A stretch of DNA of 38,567 nt from Butyrivibrio sp. (GCA_015056585.1 SVFZ01000091.1:1-38567), one strand, 5' to 3'; positions 1 to 7,632 are shown, counted from the stretch's first letter. Notes: generated from the letters alone by a model not told the origin. Program-made: numbers and translations.

Positions 1-17
1 ACAGATAGGAGCTGTAA

Positions 18-671
18 ATGAAAAAACTATTTCTTGCAATAAGACATGGAGATTTGGAACTTGTAAAAAAAATAATTGAAGCGAAACCGGAACTTGTGAA
101 TTGTACTGCGAAGCAGCCACCTAAAAAGGATGATGGTCAGTCGCCTTTGCAGGTTGCGCTAAAGACAGAGCAGCATGAGATTGCAAATTTTCTCATAGAT
201 GCCGGCGCAGATTTGAACTTCATTGAAAGTGAGACCTGCTGTAATGATATGAGACAACCGGTTTTGTTTGATGCGATCACCAATGCAGTGTTTTGTTCGA
301 GATGGAATACATATCATTCAACGTTAGGACTTGAAGTTCGCTCAACTAAAGAAAACGCTGATGCTGCTTATGATATTTTAGAGAGAATGCTAAAGAATGG
401 AGCAGATATAAATGCTGTTGATTCATATGGATTTTCTGCTATTTGGCATTTTGCTTCCGACGTAGGCGAACTACTTCCGCATTATGTTGATTCAGAAAAA
501 CGAATCTACTCTACTGAAAGAGAATTCACAGATGAAGTTCGCGAAGACTTCACAAGGATATATAAGTTGCTTCTCGAGTATGGCGTAGATGTAGATTATG
601 TCAGTCCAAGTTTAGGCGAAACAGTTCGAGAGTTCCTTAATACTCCGGCGTTGGAGATAATTGGCTCTTAA
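18..671 (+). CDS. Ankyrin-repeat protein
   Basis: This 217-residue protein consists mostly of ankyrin-type helix-loop-helix repeats. The first, at about residues 2-30, includes LFLAIRHGDLELVKKII. The second, at about 39-68, has the SPLQVAL and FLIDAGADLN signatures. Two more divergent units lie at about 115-150 (MLKNGADINAVDSYGFSAIW) and 178-198 (LLLEYGVDVDYV). It has no signal peptide or membrane segment, so it is probably a cytoplasmic protein-binding module whose partner cannot be told from sequence. An AGGAG ribosome site at 7-11 supports the ATG at 18. It stands alone and is followed at 703 by one copy of a 50-bp direct repeat. The family call is firm and the function unknown. Confidence 0.85.
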   Translation: MKKLFLAIRHGDLELVKKIIEAKPELVNCTAKQPPKKDDGQSPLQVALKTEQHEIANFLIDAGADLNFIESETCCNDMRQPVLFDAITNAVFCSRWNTYHSTLGLEVRSTKENADAAYDILERMLKNGADINAVDSYGFSAIWHFASDVGELLPHYVDSEKRIYSTEREFTDEVREDFTRIYKLLLEYGVDVDYVSPSLGETVREFLNTPALEIIGS

Positions 672-702
672 ACATGATCCCCAGAGACGGGGTTAATGGT
701 CC

Positions 703-752
703 ATTATTTCTTTCTTTTTGTAGATATTAGTAAACTGGCCAAAAGAGTCACA
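703..752 (+). repeat. 50-bp direct repeat, copy 1
   Basis: This copy matches 2176-2225 at 47 of 50 positions; the differences are at 713, 715 and 739-740. The shared core includes TAGATATTAGTAAACTGGC. In the second copy the first 21 bases are the last codons and stop of the SGNH hydrolase gene. Copy 1 may therefore be a leftover 3' end of a related gene, or the product of a recombination that placed the 1.5-kb interval between the copies. Confidence 0.8.
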
Positions 753-856
753 GGCACAGCAAGTACAGATATGAGCGCAGCAGCTCCTGTATTTATGCTG
801 TGTTTGTTTTTGTTATTGGAAGTATTTTCACTCATAATTGATATCCTTTCTGTGAA

Positions 857-1309
857 TCAAGTCTTGATTATTATTACACCGGCATCTGACAGTTCTTTAC
901 ATGTTTTTTCAAATATCTTTTTATTCCTGGCGGATGTGCAATGCAGGTTAAGAGTTACCTTGTAGCCTGAGCTGATAGCATCCAGGCAGGTTTTCTTTAC
1001 ACAACAATTGCCATCTACGCCTATTATCTCAAGTTCTGTGATCTTCATATCCTTTAGCTCTTTTGCAAAAGAATCATTTGTAAAGGCACACGGAAATCTC
1101 TTTTCATAGATGTAATCTGAGGCAATGAGCAGATTATTAGCCAGATTATAACTGTCATTATCACCATGAATGCCAATGTTACGGACGTAGAACACAGGAT
1201 CTCTATCCGATTTTGCCGCAGAAATCCTGGCGTTGATTCTTGGCAAAAGATCAGCGTCGTAATATCTTAGATATTTTTCTTGGACATCGATTACTAATAG
1301 GATCTTCAT
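857..1309 (-). CDS. Isochorismatase-family cysteine hydrolase
   Basis: This 150-residue protein has the isochorismatase/nicotinamidase fold signature. The catalytic triad can be read as Asp8 in LLVIDVQEKY, Lys70 in the YEKRFPCAF segment and Cys103 in IIGVDGNCCVKKT, where the family has GxxxxxCVxxT. It is shorter than the usual 170-200 residues. Family members hydrolyse isochorismate, nicotinamide, ureidoacrylate or similar substrates, and this one cannot be assigned to any of them. It is probably cytoplasmic. No clear ribosome site precedes the ATG at 1309; a TATAAT-like box lies only about 10 bases upstream, so the message may be nearly leaderless. It is divergent from the SGNH gene, and both lie between the two copies of the 50-bp repeat. 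Confidence 0.85.
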   Translation of the reverse strand: MKILLVIDVQEKYLRYYDADLLPRINARISAAKSDRDPVFYVRNIGIHGDNDSYNLANNLLIASDYIYEKRFPCAFTNDSFAKELKDMKITELEIIGVDGNCCVKKTCLDAISSGYKVTLNLHCTSARNKKIFEKTCKELSDAGVIIIKT

Positions 1310-1533
1310 ATAATAATTATAGTTCGATAATGATGAATTTTTCGTTAATTACACATTTTCTTCAAAGTTTCTTTAGGCTACATTAAGTTTCGAATCATAT
1401 CATGAATACATCAAGAAGAACAGTGCACTTCTTGAGCCACACACACTTATTCATAACACATAAAGGCTGTGACAGATTCTTCACGGCCTTCCTCCCTACA
1501 GCAACCCGATTTTATGGGAAATTACATAGATGG

Positions 1534-1570
1534 TACTTCGATGTCTCATATAGCGTCGAAGTATTTTTTT
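1534..1570 (+). terminator. Intrinsic terminator or attenuator hairpin
   Basis: Perfect 8-bp arms TACTTCGA (1534-1541) and TCGAAGTA (1556-1563), extendable inward by wobble pairs, are followed by a run of T residues to 1570. No plus-strand gene precedes it. It lies only 50 bases ahead of the SGNH hydrolase start, so it could end an upstream small RNA or attenuate that gene. Confidence 0.65.
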
Positions 1571-1594
1571 GCATATAATTAAGGGAGGCACTCT

Positions 1595-1612
1595 ATGGAA
1601 ACAGGTCCTTAG
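1595..1612 (+). CDS. Five-codon upstream ORF (METGP)
   Basis: ATG GAA ACA GGT CCT TAG lies behind a GGGAGG ribosome site at 1583-1588 and ends 8 bases before the SGNH hydrolase start. The strong site belongs to this mini-ORF, whereas the hydrolase has only AAGGGA close to its own start. This suggests translational coupling or a leader peptide. It is not proven to be translated. Confidence 0.3.
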   Translation: METGP

Positions 1613-1620
1613 AAGGGAAT

Positions 1621-2196
1621 ATGAAGAGAATATTTGCTTTTGGAGATTCAAATACATATGGCTTTGACCCAAGAATGGGAGGAACCGGAAGATATCCTAA
1701 GGATATCAGATGGACCGGTGTGATTGATCAGATGCACGAGTATGAGGTGAATAATCAGGGGGATAATGGGCTTTCAATTCCGGTCTCAGATAGTGCTATT
1801 GCTTCACTTGGCAGAAGTATCAAAGAGTGGAGCCCTGATTTGATTCTCATAATGCTAGGCTCAAATGATCTATTAAATATGTCACCGGCATCATGTGAAA
1901 ATGTTGGTACTCGTATGCGACAGTTTCTTACGGCGCTATGTGACTGCATTCCTGAATATGTTCATAGCATGGTGCTGGTGTCACCGCCCCAAATGAGTCT
2001 CGGAGATTGGACTGATCCGGATATAGTAGGTGAATCACAGAAGTTTGGCGTAGTGTATGAACCTATAGCAAGTGAAAAAGGGCTGAAATATATAAATGCA
2101 TGCGAGTGGGATCTTTCATTATGCTTCGACGGTGTACACCTTACAGAAGAAGCGCACTTGCGTTTTGCACAGAAAATTATTTCTTCCGTTTTGTAG
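1621..2196 (+). CDS. SGNH/GDSL-family esterase
   Basis: This 191-residue SGNH hydrolase contains all the expected blocks. Block I is FAFGDSNTYG with nucleophile Ser10. The block II glycine lies in NQGDNGLSIP. Block III is LGSNDLL with Gly80 and Asn82. Block V is DGVHLT with Asp170 and His173. The family includes arylesterases, acyl-CoA thioesterase-like and carbohydrate acetyl esterases, so the substrate is open. There is no signal peptide, suggesting a cytoplasmic enzyme. The AAGGGA site sits directly before the ATG, and a mini-ORF with a better site lies upstream. The last codons and stop are part of the second copy of the 50-bp direct repeat. Confidence 0.85.
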   Translation: MKRIFAFGDSNTYGFDPRMGGTGRYPKDIRWTGVIDQMHEYEVNNQGDNGLSIPVSDSAIASLGRSIKEWSPDLILIMLGSNDLLNMSPASCENVGTRMRQFLTALCDCIPEYVHSMVLVSPPQMSLGDWTDPDIVGESQKFGVVYEPIASEKGLKYINACEWDLSLCFDGVHLTEEAHLRFAQKIISSVL

Positions 2197-2225
2197 ATAT
2201 TAGTAAACTGGCTAAAAGAGTCACA
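2176..2225 (+). repeat. 50-bp direct repeat, copy 2
   Basis: This is the partner of 703-752, with 47 of 50 bases identical. It starts inside the 3' end of the SGNH hydrolase gene (stop at 2194-2196) and runs 29 bases past it. Sequence beyond the repeat differs between the copies. It marks the right edge of the interval holding the isochorismatase-like and SGNH genes. Confidence 0.8.
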
Positions 2226-2317
2226 AGCCCAGGCAGCATATATCATGGCGGCCGCCTGGAAAGAACTTGTGTAGATTTTAATAGTGACTACTGCGCTGAT
2301 AAGGAAGGATGAATATT

Positions 2318-3085
2318 ATGAAAATAGATGAGATCATTGAAATAGTGAGAGAGGCCGGAAATATACTGCTGGCTGCCAAGAGACCAAAGGTCATGGAGAA
2401 GTCCGGACATGCAAACTTTGTAACTGAAACGGATGAAAAGGTTCAGAGATTCCTTATGGAGAAGCTAAAGGCAGTGCTGCCTGAGGCTGAATTCCTTGGA
2501 GAGGAGGACGGCCAGGATGTCTTTTCTGCTAAGATGGCAAACGGATACTGCTTCGTCATAGATCCAATAGATGGAACATCAAATTTCATCTATGAGTATA
2601 GGCCTTCGGTTGTATCGGTCGGACTTCTTAAGGACGGAAAGCCATACATGGCGGTTGTTTTTAACCCTTACGACGACATGATGTTCTCAGCGGCAGCAGG
2701 CTATGGGGCATACATGAATGGTGAAAAGATATTGTCATCAGAGGCGCCACTTTCGGAACAGCTTGCATGTTTTGGAACAGCTCCATACTACGAGGAATAC
2801 AGAGACAGATCTTTTGACATTGCAAAAAGACTTTTGCCTGAGTGCGTTGATCTTCGAAGATCCGGCACAGCTGCCTGGGATATGTGCTGTGTCGCTCTTG
2901 GAAGATGCGGACTATACTTTGAACTGAAGATTCAGATATGGGACTATGCGGCAGCGGCTCTTATAGCCATGGAAGCAGGATGTAGCGTCACTGATATTGA
3001 TGGAAATCCGCTTTCCTACACAGGAGCTTCATCAGCACTGTGCATGGGCCGAGGTGTAAAAGAAATACCGGAATGCTTTAGGTAA
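2318..3085 (+). CDS. Inositol-monophosphatase-family phosphatase
   Basis: This 255-residue member of the Mg-dependent, lithium-sensitive phosphatase superfamily carries the metal ligands: Glu62 and Glu63 in LGEEDG, Asp82 and Asp85 in VIDPIDGTSNF, and Asp209 in QIWDYAAAALIAMEAG. Likely substrates are inositol phosphate, histidinol phosphate or 3'-phosphoadenosine 5'-phosphate, and motifs alone do not choose among them. An ATG at 2309 directly abuts the AAGGAAGG ribosome site (2301-2308). The in-frame ATG at 2318, spaced 9 bases away, is therefore the likelier start. It is cytoplasmic and appears to be monocistronic. Confidence 0.88.
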   Translation: MKIDEIIEIVREAGNILLAAKRPKVMEKSGHANFVTETDEKVQRFLMEKLKAVLPEAEFLGEEDGQDVFSAKMANGYCFVIDPIDGTSNFIYEYRPSVVSVGLLKDGKPYMAVVFNPYDDMMFSAAAGYGAYMNGEKILSSEAPLSEQLACFGTAPYYEEYRDRSFDIAKRLLPECVDLRRSGTAAWDMCCVALGRCGLYFELKIQIWDYAAAALIAMEAGCSVTDIDGNPLSYTGASSALCMGRGVKEIPECFR

Positions 3086-3166
3086 TATTGCTACTAACAG
3101 TTTCAACTGAATTTAAAATTTCACATTACGACAGATTTTAATTAAAGGTATAACAGGAGTTATTTA

Positions 3167-3186
3167 AAATACAATATATTGTATTT
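3167..3186. promoter_or_regulatory. 20-bp perfect AT-rich palindrome
   Basis: Positions 3167-3186 read the same on both strands (AAATACAATATATTGTATTT). The palindrome lies 66 bases before the start of the 73-aa gene at 3252. A dimeric regulator site is the simplest reading, although AT-rich palindromes can also be part of a promoter. Confidence 0.4.
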
Positions 3187-3251
3187 GGGTAAAATGAATA
3201 GTACAATAATTTGTAGATGAAACTACTGACATGTTTTGATTGGAGGAAACG

Positions 3252-3473
3252 ATGATTACTGAATTTCCGAAGCGACTGTTGATTGATGGTTTTATTTACG
3301 AGAAGAAAAGCCCTCATGATGGAGGCGGAGCTTATTATGACTCCAAGGACAATCCATCTGAGATAACAAGCAAGTTCATCTGCCTGTATCCTAACGGAGA
3401 ACTTACATACAACTGGAACGGATTGGAGCAGAAGTGGAACAAGCAATACTCGGTAATCAAAGAAATAGTATGA
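3252..3473 (+). CDS. Small hypothetical protein
   Basis: This 73-residue protein, beginning MITEFPKRLLIDGFIYEK, is not recognised. It is acidic to neutral, rich in Tyr, Lys and Asn, and has no signal peptide or membrane segment. The alternating pattern LYPNGELTYNWNGLEQKWN suggests a small beta-rich fold. A GGAGG site at 3242-3246, five bases before the ATG, strongly supports translation from 3252. A TTG farther upstream overlaps the ribosome site and is rejected. It stands alone between the phosphatase and SRAP genes, behind a 20-bp palindrome that may control it. Confidence 0.65.
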   Translation: MITEFPKRLLIDGFIYEKKSPHDGGGAYYDSKDNPSEITSKFICLYPNGELTYNWNGLEQKWNKQYSVIKEIV

Positions 3474-3614
3474 CGTTTCAAGCCTGTGTTTATGTGACAT
3501 GGGCTTTTATACTGTCCGAACTTCATAAGGGACAGGGAGTATAATAAATACAGATGGAGAGATAAAGAAATACCTGTAATCTGGCCGGGGATAAAACTAT
3601 AAGGAGAAGCGCGC

Positions 3615-4199
3615 GTGTGCTGCAGATATTATTACAGTGACAAAACTGCATATGAGGTAGAGGATGACTTGCATCTCTTCAGGGGCGCACTTGCTACATG
3701 CGCAGGAGACATTACTCCGGGGATGGTGACGACCGGGCTTGTCCGGAATAAGGGTGCCCGTGCAGACATTGCGCTTTCAGAGCTGTTTTGGGGAATAACA
3801 TCCCGGGATAAAAAACTGATCATAAATGCCAGAGCTGAATCAGCAACAGAAAAAACGATGTTCTCAGAGAGCATCAAAAACAGAAGATGTATTCTTCCTG
3901 CTGCAGGTTTTTACGAGTGGGATGCAGGTAAGACTAAATTCGTTTTTAAAAGAACTGATGAGAAGCCGATTTATCTTGCCGGTTTCTATGATCTGAGCGA
4001 GAACAGGGATTCTTTTGTAATACTCACAACTGCTGCAAATGCATCAATGAAACCTGTCCATGATAGAATGCCTGTAATGATTGACAAGGAAAATGTCAGA
4101 GACTATCTTAAAGACACTTTTGCTGCGATGGAAATGATAAATAAGCCCATGCCGGAGCTGGACAGGAGCAGTGATTATGAGCAGCTCAGTCTGTTCTGA
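3615..4199 (+). CDS. SRAP-family abasic-site-binding protein (HMCES/YedK-like)
   Basis: This 194-residue SOS-response-associated peptidase homologue crosslinks to abasic sites in single-stranded DNA and shields them. The key residues are present: Cys2 (after removal of Met1, in MCCRYYY), Asn71 in INARAE, Glu101 in GFYEWD and His149 in PVHDRMPV. The GTG at 3615 is the right start because Cys2 must become the N-terminal residue. An AAGGAG site at 3600-3605, with about 9 bases between, agrees. Length fits bacterial YedK proteins (about 190-230 residues). No LexA-like box was recognised upstream. Confidence 0.93.
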   Translation: MCCRYYYSDKTAYEVEDDLHLFRGALATCAGDITPGMVTTGLVRNKGARADIALSELFWGITSRDKKLIINARAESATEKTMFSESIKNRRCILPAAGFYEWDAGKTKFVFKRTDEKPIYLAGFYDLSENRDSFVILTTAANASMKPVHDRMPVMIDKENVRDYLKDTFAAMEMINKPMPELDRSSDYEQLSLF

Positions 4200-4298
4200 G
4201 CAGAAAGGTTACTCACGATTCTTTTTCATCTCATATAGTTGGTGCGGCCTGTGGCATGGATATACACGATAATTTATGTTTTTTTTATCATAATATAA

Positions 4299-4311
4299 AC
4301 ACCTGAGGTGT
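4299..4311. promoter_or_regulatory. 13-bp inverted repeat upstream of the FIST-GGDEF gene
   Basis: ACACCTGAGGTGT is a perfect dyad around a central G. It directly follows a TATAAA-like box and lies 57 bases before the TTG start at 4368. It could be an operator near the transcription start. No regulator is assigned. Confidence 0.3.
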
Positions 4312-4367
4312 AAAATAGTAGTACCATACCGGTATTGTGCAAATATAAAAGCATAGGAGACATCACA

Positions 4368-6116
4368 TTGAAACTTCTGCAAACTGTATTTGATATTGAG
4401 TTTGAAAAAACAGTGAGATCATGGGCGGATACCATTGAGAGCAACGGTTATTCCGCTCTGATTCACGTGTATATACCATATGCAGCGGAATTCAGAAATG
4501 AGGACATGCGAAGGATCAGACAGATACTGAAAAGCTATATTCCTGATGTTCCGGTGATCGGCTGCAGTTCAACTGGCGTGATAATTGAAGGTGGGCTAAA
4601 CGATGACTGTTCCATAATTTCTGTGATGCTTTTTGAAGATGAGTCTACTTCTGTGAAAGTAGTTCCCTATTATACAAGACCGGAAGGGGAAGATGCCCAC
4701 AGCGTATTGGAATATGCTCTAAGCGCAACGGAACTTAAGGGAATTGAGGTAGTGACTGCGGCGCCATATACCGGGCTGGAGCAGGCCGGAAGGATTATAG
4801 ATACGCTTCCTGAGGAAATTGAAATATTCGGAGGTGTTGCGGTAGGCGATGATAAGCATCCTTCATTTGTTTTTGCCAATGACTGCCCTGAATCTTTCGA
4901 CGGTACTGCGATTGTTTTATACTGCGGAAAGGAGCTACATCTTCTCACAAACCGCATGTTTGGGTGGAAACCAATAGGCTATTCCTTAAAAGTAACAAAA
5001 GCCGAAGGCCCACTGGTTTATGAGATCGATGGAAAACCTGCATATGATGTTTACAACCACTATCTGCATATCGATAAGGGCGATAATTTCTTTTATGATG
5101 CTCTGGAATTCCCATGGGAAGTTCGGATTGATGAAGAAAATGCTTACTTAAGGCATGCAAAATCGGTAAATCCGGATGGATCCATTCTTATGTCATCCAT
5201 AATTCCGCAGGGGAGCGAGATCCATCTCACCTATGGTGATCCAAGAAGGATCATGGCTCATACCAAGCAAACAACATTGGAAATAATGGATTTTGCACCG
5301 GAAGTAATAAATATAGTTAATTGCATGGGGCGAAAGCTCTTTTGGTCGGACAGGGAAGATGTCGAGATTTCCCTACTCTCCAAGCTGATGAATACCACTG
5401 GCTTTAGCGCGCTGGGTGAGATCATGCGGCATAAGGGCACTACTCTTTTAAACAATCTGTCCATAGTAACGGTAGCAATGAGAGAGGGCCCTAAGGGTGA
5501 AGTGGCGAAGATTGAAATAGATCATTTTGAAAAGAGTGCTAACATGCCAATTACAGCCAGGCTGGCGCTTTTTATCAACACCATCAGTGACGAACTTATT
5601 GAGAAAAATAATCAGTTGAATGATATGCTCTACAAGGCATCTCACGACGCATTGACAGGGCTTTTTAACCGTGGATCCATTGAACGCAGCATTATTGAAT
5701 ACTGCGAAGATGGTGGTAATGACTGGCATCTTATCATGTTTGACCTTGATGATTTCAAAAAGATAAATGACAGCAGCGGACATATGGAAGGCGACCTAAT
5801 TCTTAAGGCAGTATCACGTATACTGACTGAATACGTAAAAGAGATCCCTGACGCGATTGCAGGTCGTTGGGGCGGCGAAGAATTTATGATATTCATCAAA
5901 GGATACCGGGATGATGCTGTCAAAGAAATGGCTAAGGAGCTTTGTTTGAAGGTAAAAAACGAATGTAAGCCAGATGGCTCGATCACAATAAGTGGCGGTG
6001 TAACCGGCCATAAATTCGAAGAAGATGTGATTGATACTATTACACGTGTGGATGAGCTTTTGTATCAGGCAAAAAACTCAGGCAAAGACCGCGTTTGCAG
6101 CGATCTTGACCAATGA
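4368..6116 (+). CDS. FIST sensor - GGDEF diguanylate cyclase
   Basis: This 582-residue cytoplasmic protein joins a FIST input module to a GGDEF output domain. The FIST-N segment is roughly residues 20-220, with VIGCSSTGVI near 66-75. The FIST-C segment is roughly 220-390. A short linker with coiled-coil character (NTISDELIEKNNQLNDML) precedes the cyclase domain, which starts at HDALTGLFNRG (His426). Motif FDLDDFKKINDSSGH binds metal and GTP, and GGEEF is at 502-506, so cyclic-di-GMP synthesis is expected. FIST domains are thought to bind small ligands such as amino acids. The RxxD inhibitory site expected five residues before GGEEF is absent (IPDAIAGRW), so product inhibition may be lost. Start choice: TTG at 4368 has an AGGAGA site seven bases upstream; an upstream TTG at 4335 has none. 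Confidence 0.92.
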   Translation: MKLLQTVFDIEFEKTVRSWADTIESNGYSALIHVYIPYAAEFRNEDMRRIRQILKSYIPDVPVIGCSSTGVIIEGGLNDDCSIISVMLFEDESTSVKVVPYYTRPEGEDAHSVLEYALSATELKGIEVVTAAPYTGLEQAGRIIDTLPEEIEIFGGVAVGDDKHPSFVFANDCPESFDGTAIVLYCGKELHLLTNRMFGWKPIGYSLKVTKAEGPLVYEIDGKPAYDVYNHYLHIDKGDNFFYDALEFPWEVRIDEENAYLRHAKSVNPDGSILMSSIIPQGSEIHLTYGDPRRIMAHTKQTTLEIMDFAPEVINIVNCMGRKLFWSDREDVEISLLSKLMNTTGFSALGEIMRHKGTTLLNNLSIVTVAMREGPKGEVAKIEIDHFEKSANMPITARLALFINTISDELIEKNNQLNDMLYKASHDALTGLFNRGSIERSIIEYCEDGGNDWHLIMFDLDDFKKINDSSGHMEGDLILKAVSRILTEYVKEIPDAIAGRWGGEEFMIFIKGYRDDAVKEMAKELCLKVKNECKPDGSITISGGVTGHKFEEDVIDTITRVDELLYQAKNSGKDRVCSDLDQ

Positions 6117-6219
6117 AACCAATTGTTTCTCCCGAAAAAAAGGTACTATATAAATCCTGATTTTATTGTGATAAGTTCAATAATAGGAAAGGGTACCATT
6201 TAATTGAAAGGAGATAGAA

Positions 6220-6693
6220 ATGAAAAATATAAGATTGGTTTTAATTGGAGAAATTCTGCTGTTTATCGTTATATTTTTACTTAATATTCTGATCGGAAGC
6301 TGGGGAACATCAGCCATTATCTGGTTTATTGATCCGGCTTCATTACTGCTTATAGCGCTGGTTTTATTCCCGGGGCTGATCATTATGGGAGTATGGAAGG
6401 ATTTTGTAAAAGCATTTTCTGTAGGAATCAAATCTTTTAGCCTGCTTGAACTTAAGAACATAATCGGTGCCGTTGATGCAGCGCAGAAACTTACAGTATT
6501 CGGGGCACTTTTTGCGATGATCATATCTGCTGTGCTTCTGATGGGTAGACTTGATGATCCATCTACGATAGGACCGTACCTGGCTGTCTGCTTCCTTTCT
6601 GGATTTTACGCTGTCATTATCGAGTTCTTACTTCTGCCGCTTAAGCTTAATGCAGAGCGAAAGATGAATGAAGAAATGGATCTGGGAGAATGA
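6220..6693 (+). CDS. MotA/TolQ/ExbB-like membrane protein
   Basis: This 157-residue integral membrane protein has four predicted segments, at about residues 6-28, 38-58, 90-108 and 119-140. Between segments 2 and 3 is a short soluble stretch (VWKDFVKAFSVGIKSFSL). The arrangement, and the run FIDPASLLLIALVLFPGLII, resemble the MotA/TolQ proton-channel superfamily, but it is shorter than flagellar MotA and no motB-like partner is nearby. The stop overlaps the next gene's start in an ATGA junction, so it is translationally coupled to a LuxR-type HTH protein. An AAAGGAG site precedes the ATG. Assignment to the channel family is tentative. Confidence 0.55.
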   Translation: MKNIRLVLIGEILLFIVIFLLNILIGSWGTSAIIWFIDPASLLLIALVLFPGLIIMGVWKDFVKAFSVGIKSFSLLELKNIIGAVDAAQKLTVFGALFAMIISAVLLMGRLDDPSTIGPYLAVCFLSGFYAVIIEFLLLPLKLNAERKMNEEMDLGE

Positions 6694-6929
6694 CTAAGGC
6701 TCAGATAAGCAAAGCGCATTATCTTAAAGTTGCTCAGAAATTTGGCTTTACAAAACGTGAGCTGGAACTGGGCTTTCTAAAGGTGTCCGGTTTTTCAAAC
6801 AGAAGAATTGCATATATGTTTGGGATTTCTGAGCAGACTGTCAAAAATCATTTTACTCATATCTATGAGAAAGCTTGGGTTCCGGGAAGAAATGAGTTCC
6901 GGGAATTGTTTACAGCTGAGGATGAGTAG
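6690..6929 (+). CDS. Minimal LuxR-type HTH regulator
   Basis: This 79-residue protein is almost entirely a LuxR/GerE-type helix-turn-helix. FTKRELELGFLKVSGFSNRR corresponds to the family's first two helices, and IAYMFGISEQTVKNHFTHIYEKA carries the recognition helix with the diagnostic TVKNH. It lacks a receiver or ligand domain. It overlaps the upstream membrane gene by four bases (ATGA), so the two products are probably made together and may work together, perhaps with the membrane protein sensing and this protein acting on DNA. The downstream anchored SurA-like gene starts 12 bases later, in the same likely operon. Confidence 0.85.
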   Translation: MTKAQISKAHYLKVAQKFGFTKRELELGFLKVSGFSNRRIAYMFGISEQTVKNHFTHIYEKAWVPGRNEFRELFTAEDE

Positions 6930-6940
6930 GGGCTTTATTG

Positions 6941-7627
6941 ATGAAACTCGCCAATAAAAAAATCATAATAGGCATATTGTCTGCTAATATCCTGCTGATA
7001 TTGTTTGCTGTTTGCGGGAAAATACTTACAAGATTTGTTTATGAGGATCATCTTGATGACACGGTAATAAGCGTTGACGGCGAAAGCATCACCCTGAGGG
7101 AGTTTGGATATTATATTTACAAAGTTGAGGATTTTGTGCAGAATCAGGCACTTTTGTACGACCGTGAAAATCCGAAGCTCTGGTGGAATACGCATTTTTC
7201 AGCAGGCCTTGACTCGCAGTTTGTCTGTGACTATGCCAAGAAGGTGGCTATAAATACATGCATCTGTGATCAGATTTATTGCATGGAAGCACAGGAGCGT
7301 GGGCTTCAGCTTAATGACGCAGCGCAGGCGCAAACTTTGTCGGAATCAAAAGATCTTTTTATGAAAATGACCTCGCTGCAGCTTAAGGCAACAGGCCTGA
7401 ATGAAGAGACCATTAAAAAAATGAATAGACGGCATACTATCGCATCCAAGTATGCCGAGAGCCTTTATGTAACGCAGGATTTCAGCAGATATTCCGGAGA
7501 GCCGAAAGATCTTTTGAACTGGGACGGCGAGTATTATCAGGAAGTAATACTTCCGAATCATACAGTGAAATTGAACGATAAGATCCTGGATAAGATAGTA
7601 CTGGGAAAAATAACAGTGAATAAATGA
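6941..7627 (+). CDS. Membrane-anchored SurA/PrsA-N-like protein
   Basis: This 228-residue protein has one N-terminal membrane segment (about residues 8-26) and an extracytoplasmic domain. The stretch ISVDGESITLREFGYYIYKVE is typical of the start of SurA/PrsA-type chaperone domains. The following helical region (residues 60-160) also fits. There is no recognisable parvulin PPIase domain, so it would be a chaperone-like rather than an isomerase protein. ATG at 6941 is preferred over the preceding TTG. It follows the LuxR-type gene by 11 bases and ends 5 bases from the convergent lipoprotein gene. Function is unproven. Confidence 0.6.
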   Translation: MKLANKKIIIGILSANILLILFAVCGKILTRFVYEDHLDDTVISVDGESITLREFGYYIYKVEDFVQNQALLYDRENPKLWWNTHFSAGLDSQFVCDYAKKVAINTCICDQIYCMEAQERGLQLNDAAQAQTLSESKDLFMKMTSLQLKATGLNEETIKKMNRRHTIASKYAESLYVTQDFSRYSGEPKDLLNWDGEYYQEVILPNHTVKLNDKILDKIVLGKITVNK

Positions 7628-7632
7628 CCGGG

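Larger units (their letters stand above)
1310..1620. other. Gene-free stretch with three hairpins
   Basis: This 311-base gap separates the divergent hydrolase and esterase genes. Read on the plus strand it holds three successive inverted repeats. The first has 8-bp arms at 1411-1418 and 1428-1435 (TCAAGAAG/CTTCTTGA). The second has 10-bp arms at 1463-1472 and 1481-1490 with one wobble pair. The third is a terminator-like hairpin at 1534-1563 followed by T residues. A five-codon ORF (METGP) with a GGGAGG site follows at 1595-1612. No convincing sigma-A promoter or known riboswitch motif was recognised. Confidence 0.5.

Noticed and set aside
696..965. 89-aa plus-strand ORF reading through the left 50-bp repeat
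   Set aside because: It overlaps the isochorismatase-like gene on the other strand, has no ribosome site, and only its repeat-derived part resembles the ORF at the right repeat. It is explained by the repeat.
1574..1579. TATAAT as the SGNH gene's promoter
   Set aside because: No -35 lies at a suitable distance, and the start would fall on the ribosome site at 1583-1588, leaving no usable leader.
703..2225. Integron gene-cassette attC sites or prophage att sites at the 50-bp repeats
   Set aside because: No integrase is present, no attC-type paired cores were found, and the right copy overlaps coding sequence of the SGNH gene.
4335..4367. N-terminal extension of the FIST-GGDEF protein from TTG 4335
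   Set aside because: No ribosome site precedes 4335, and the extension contains the AGGAGA site that serves TTG 4368.
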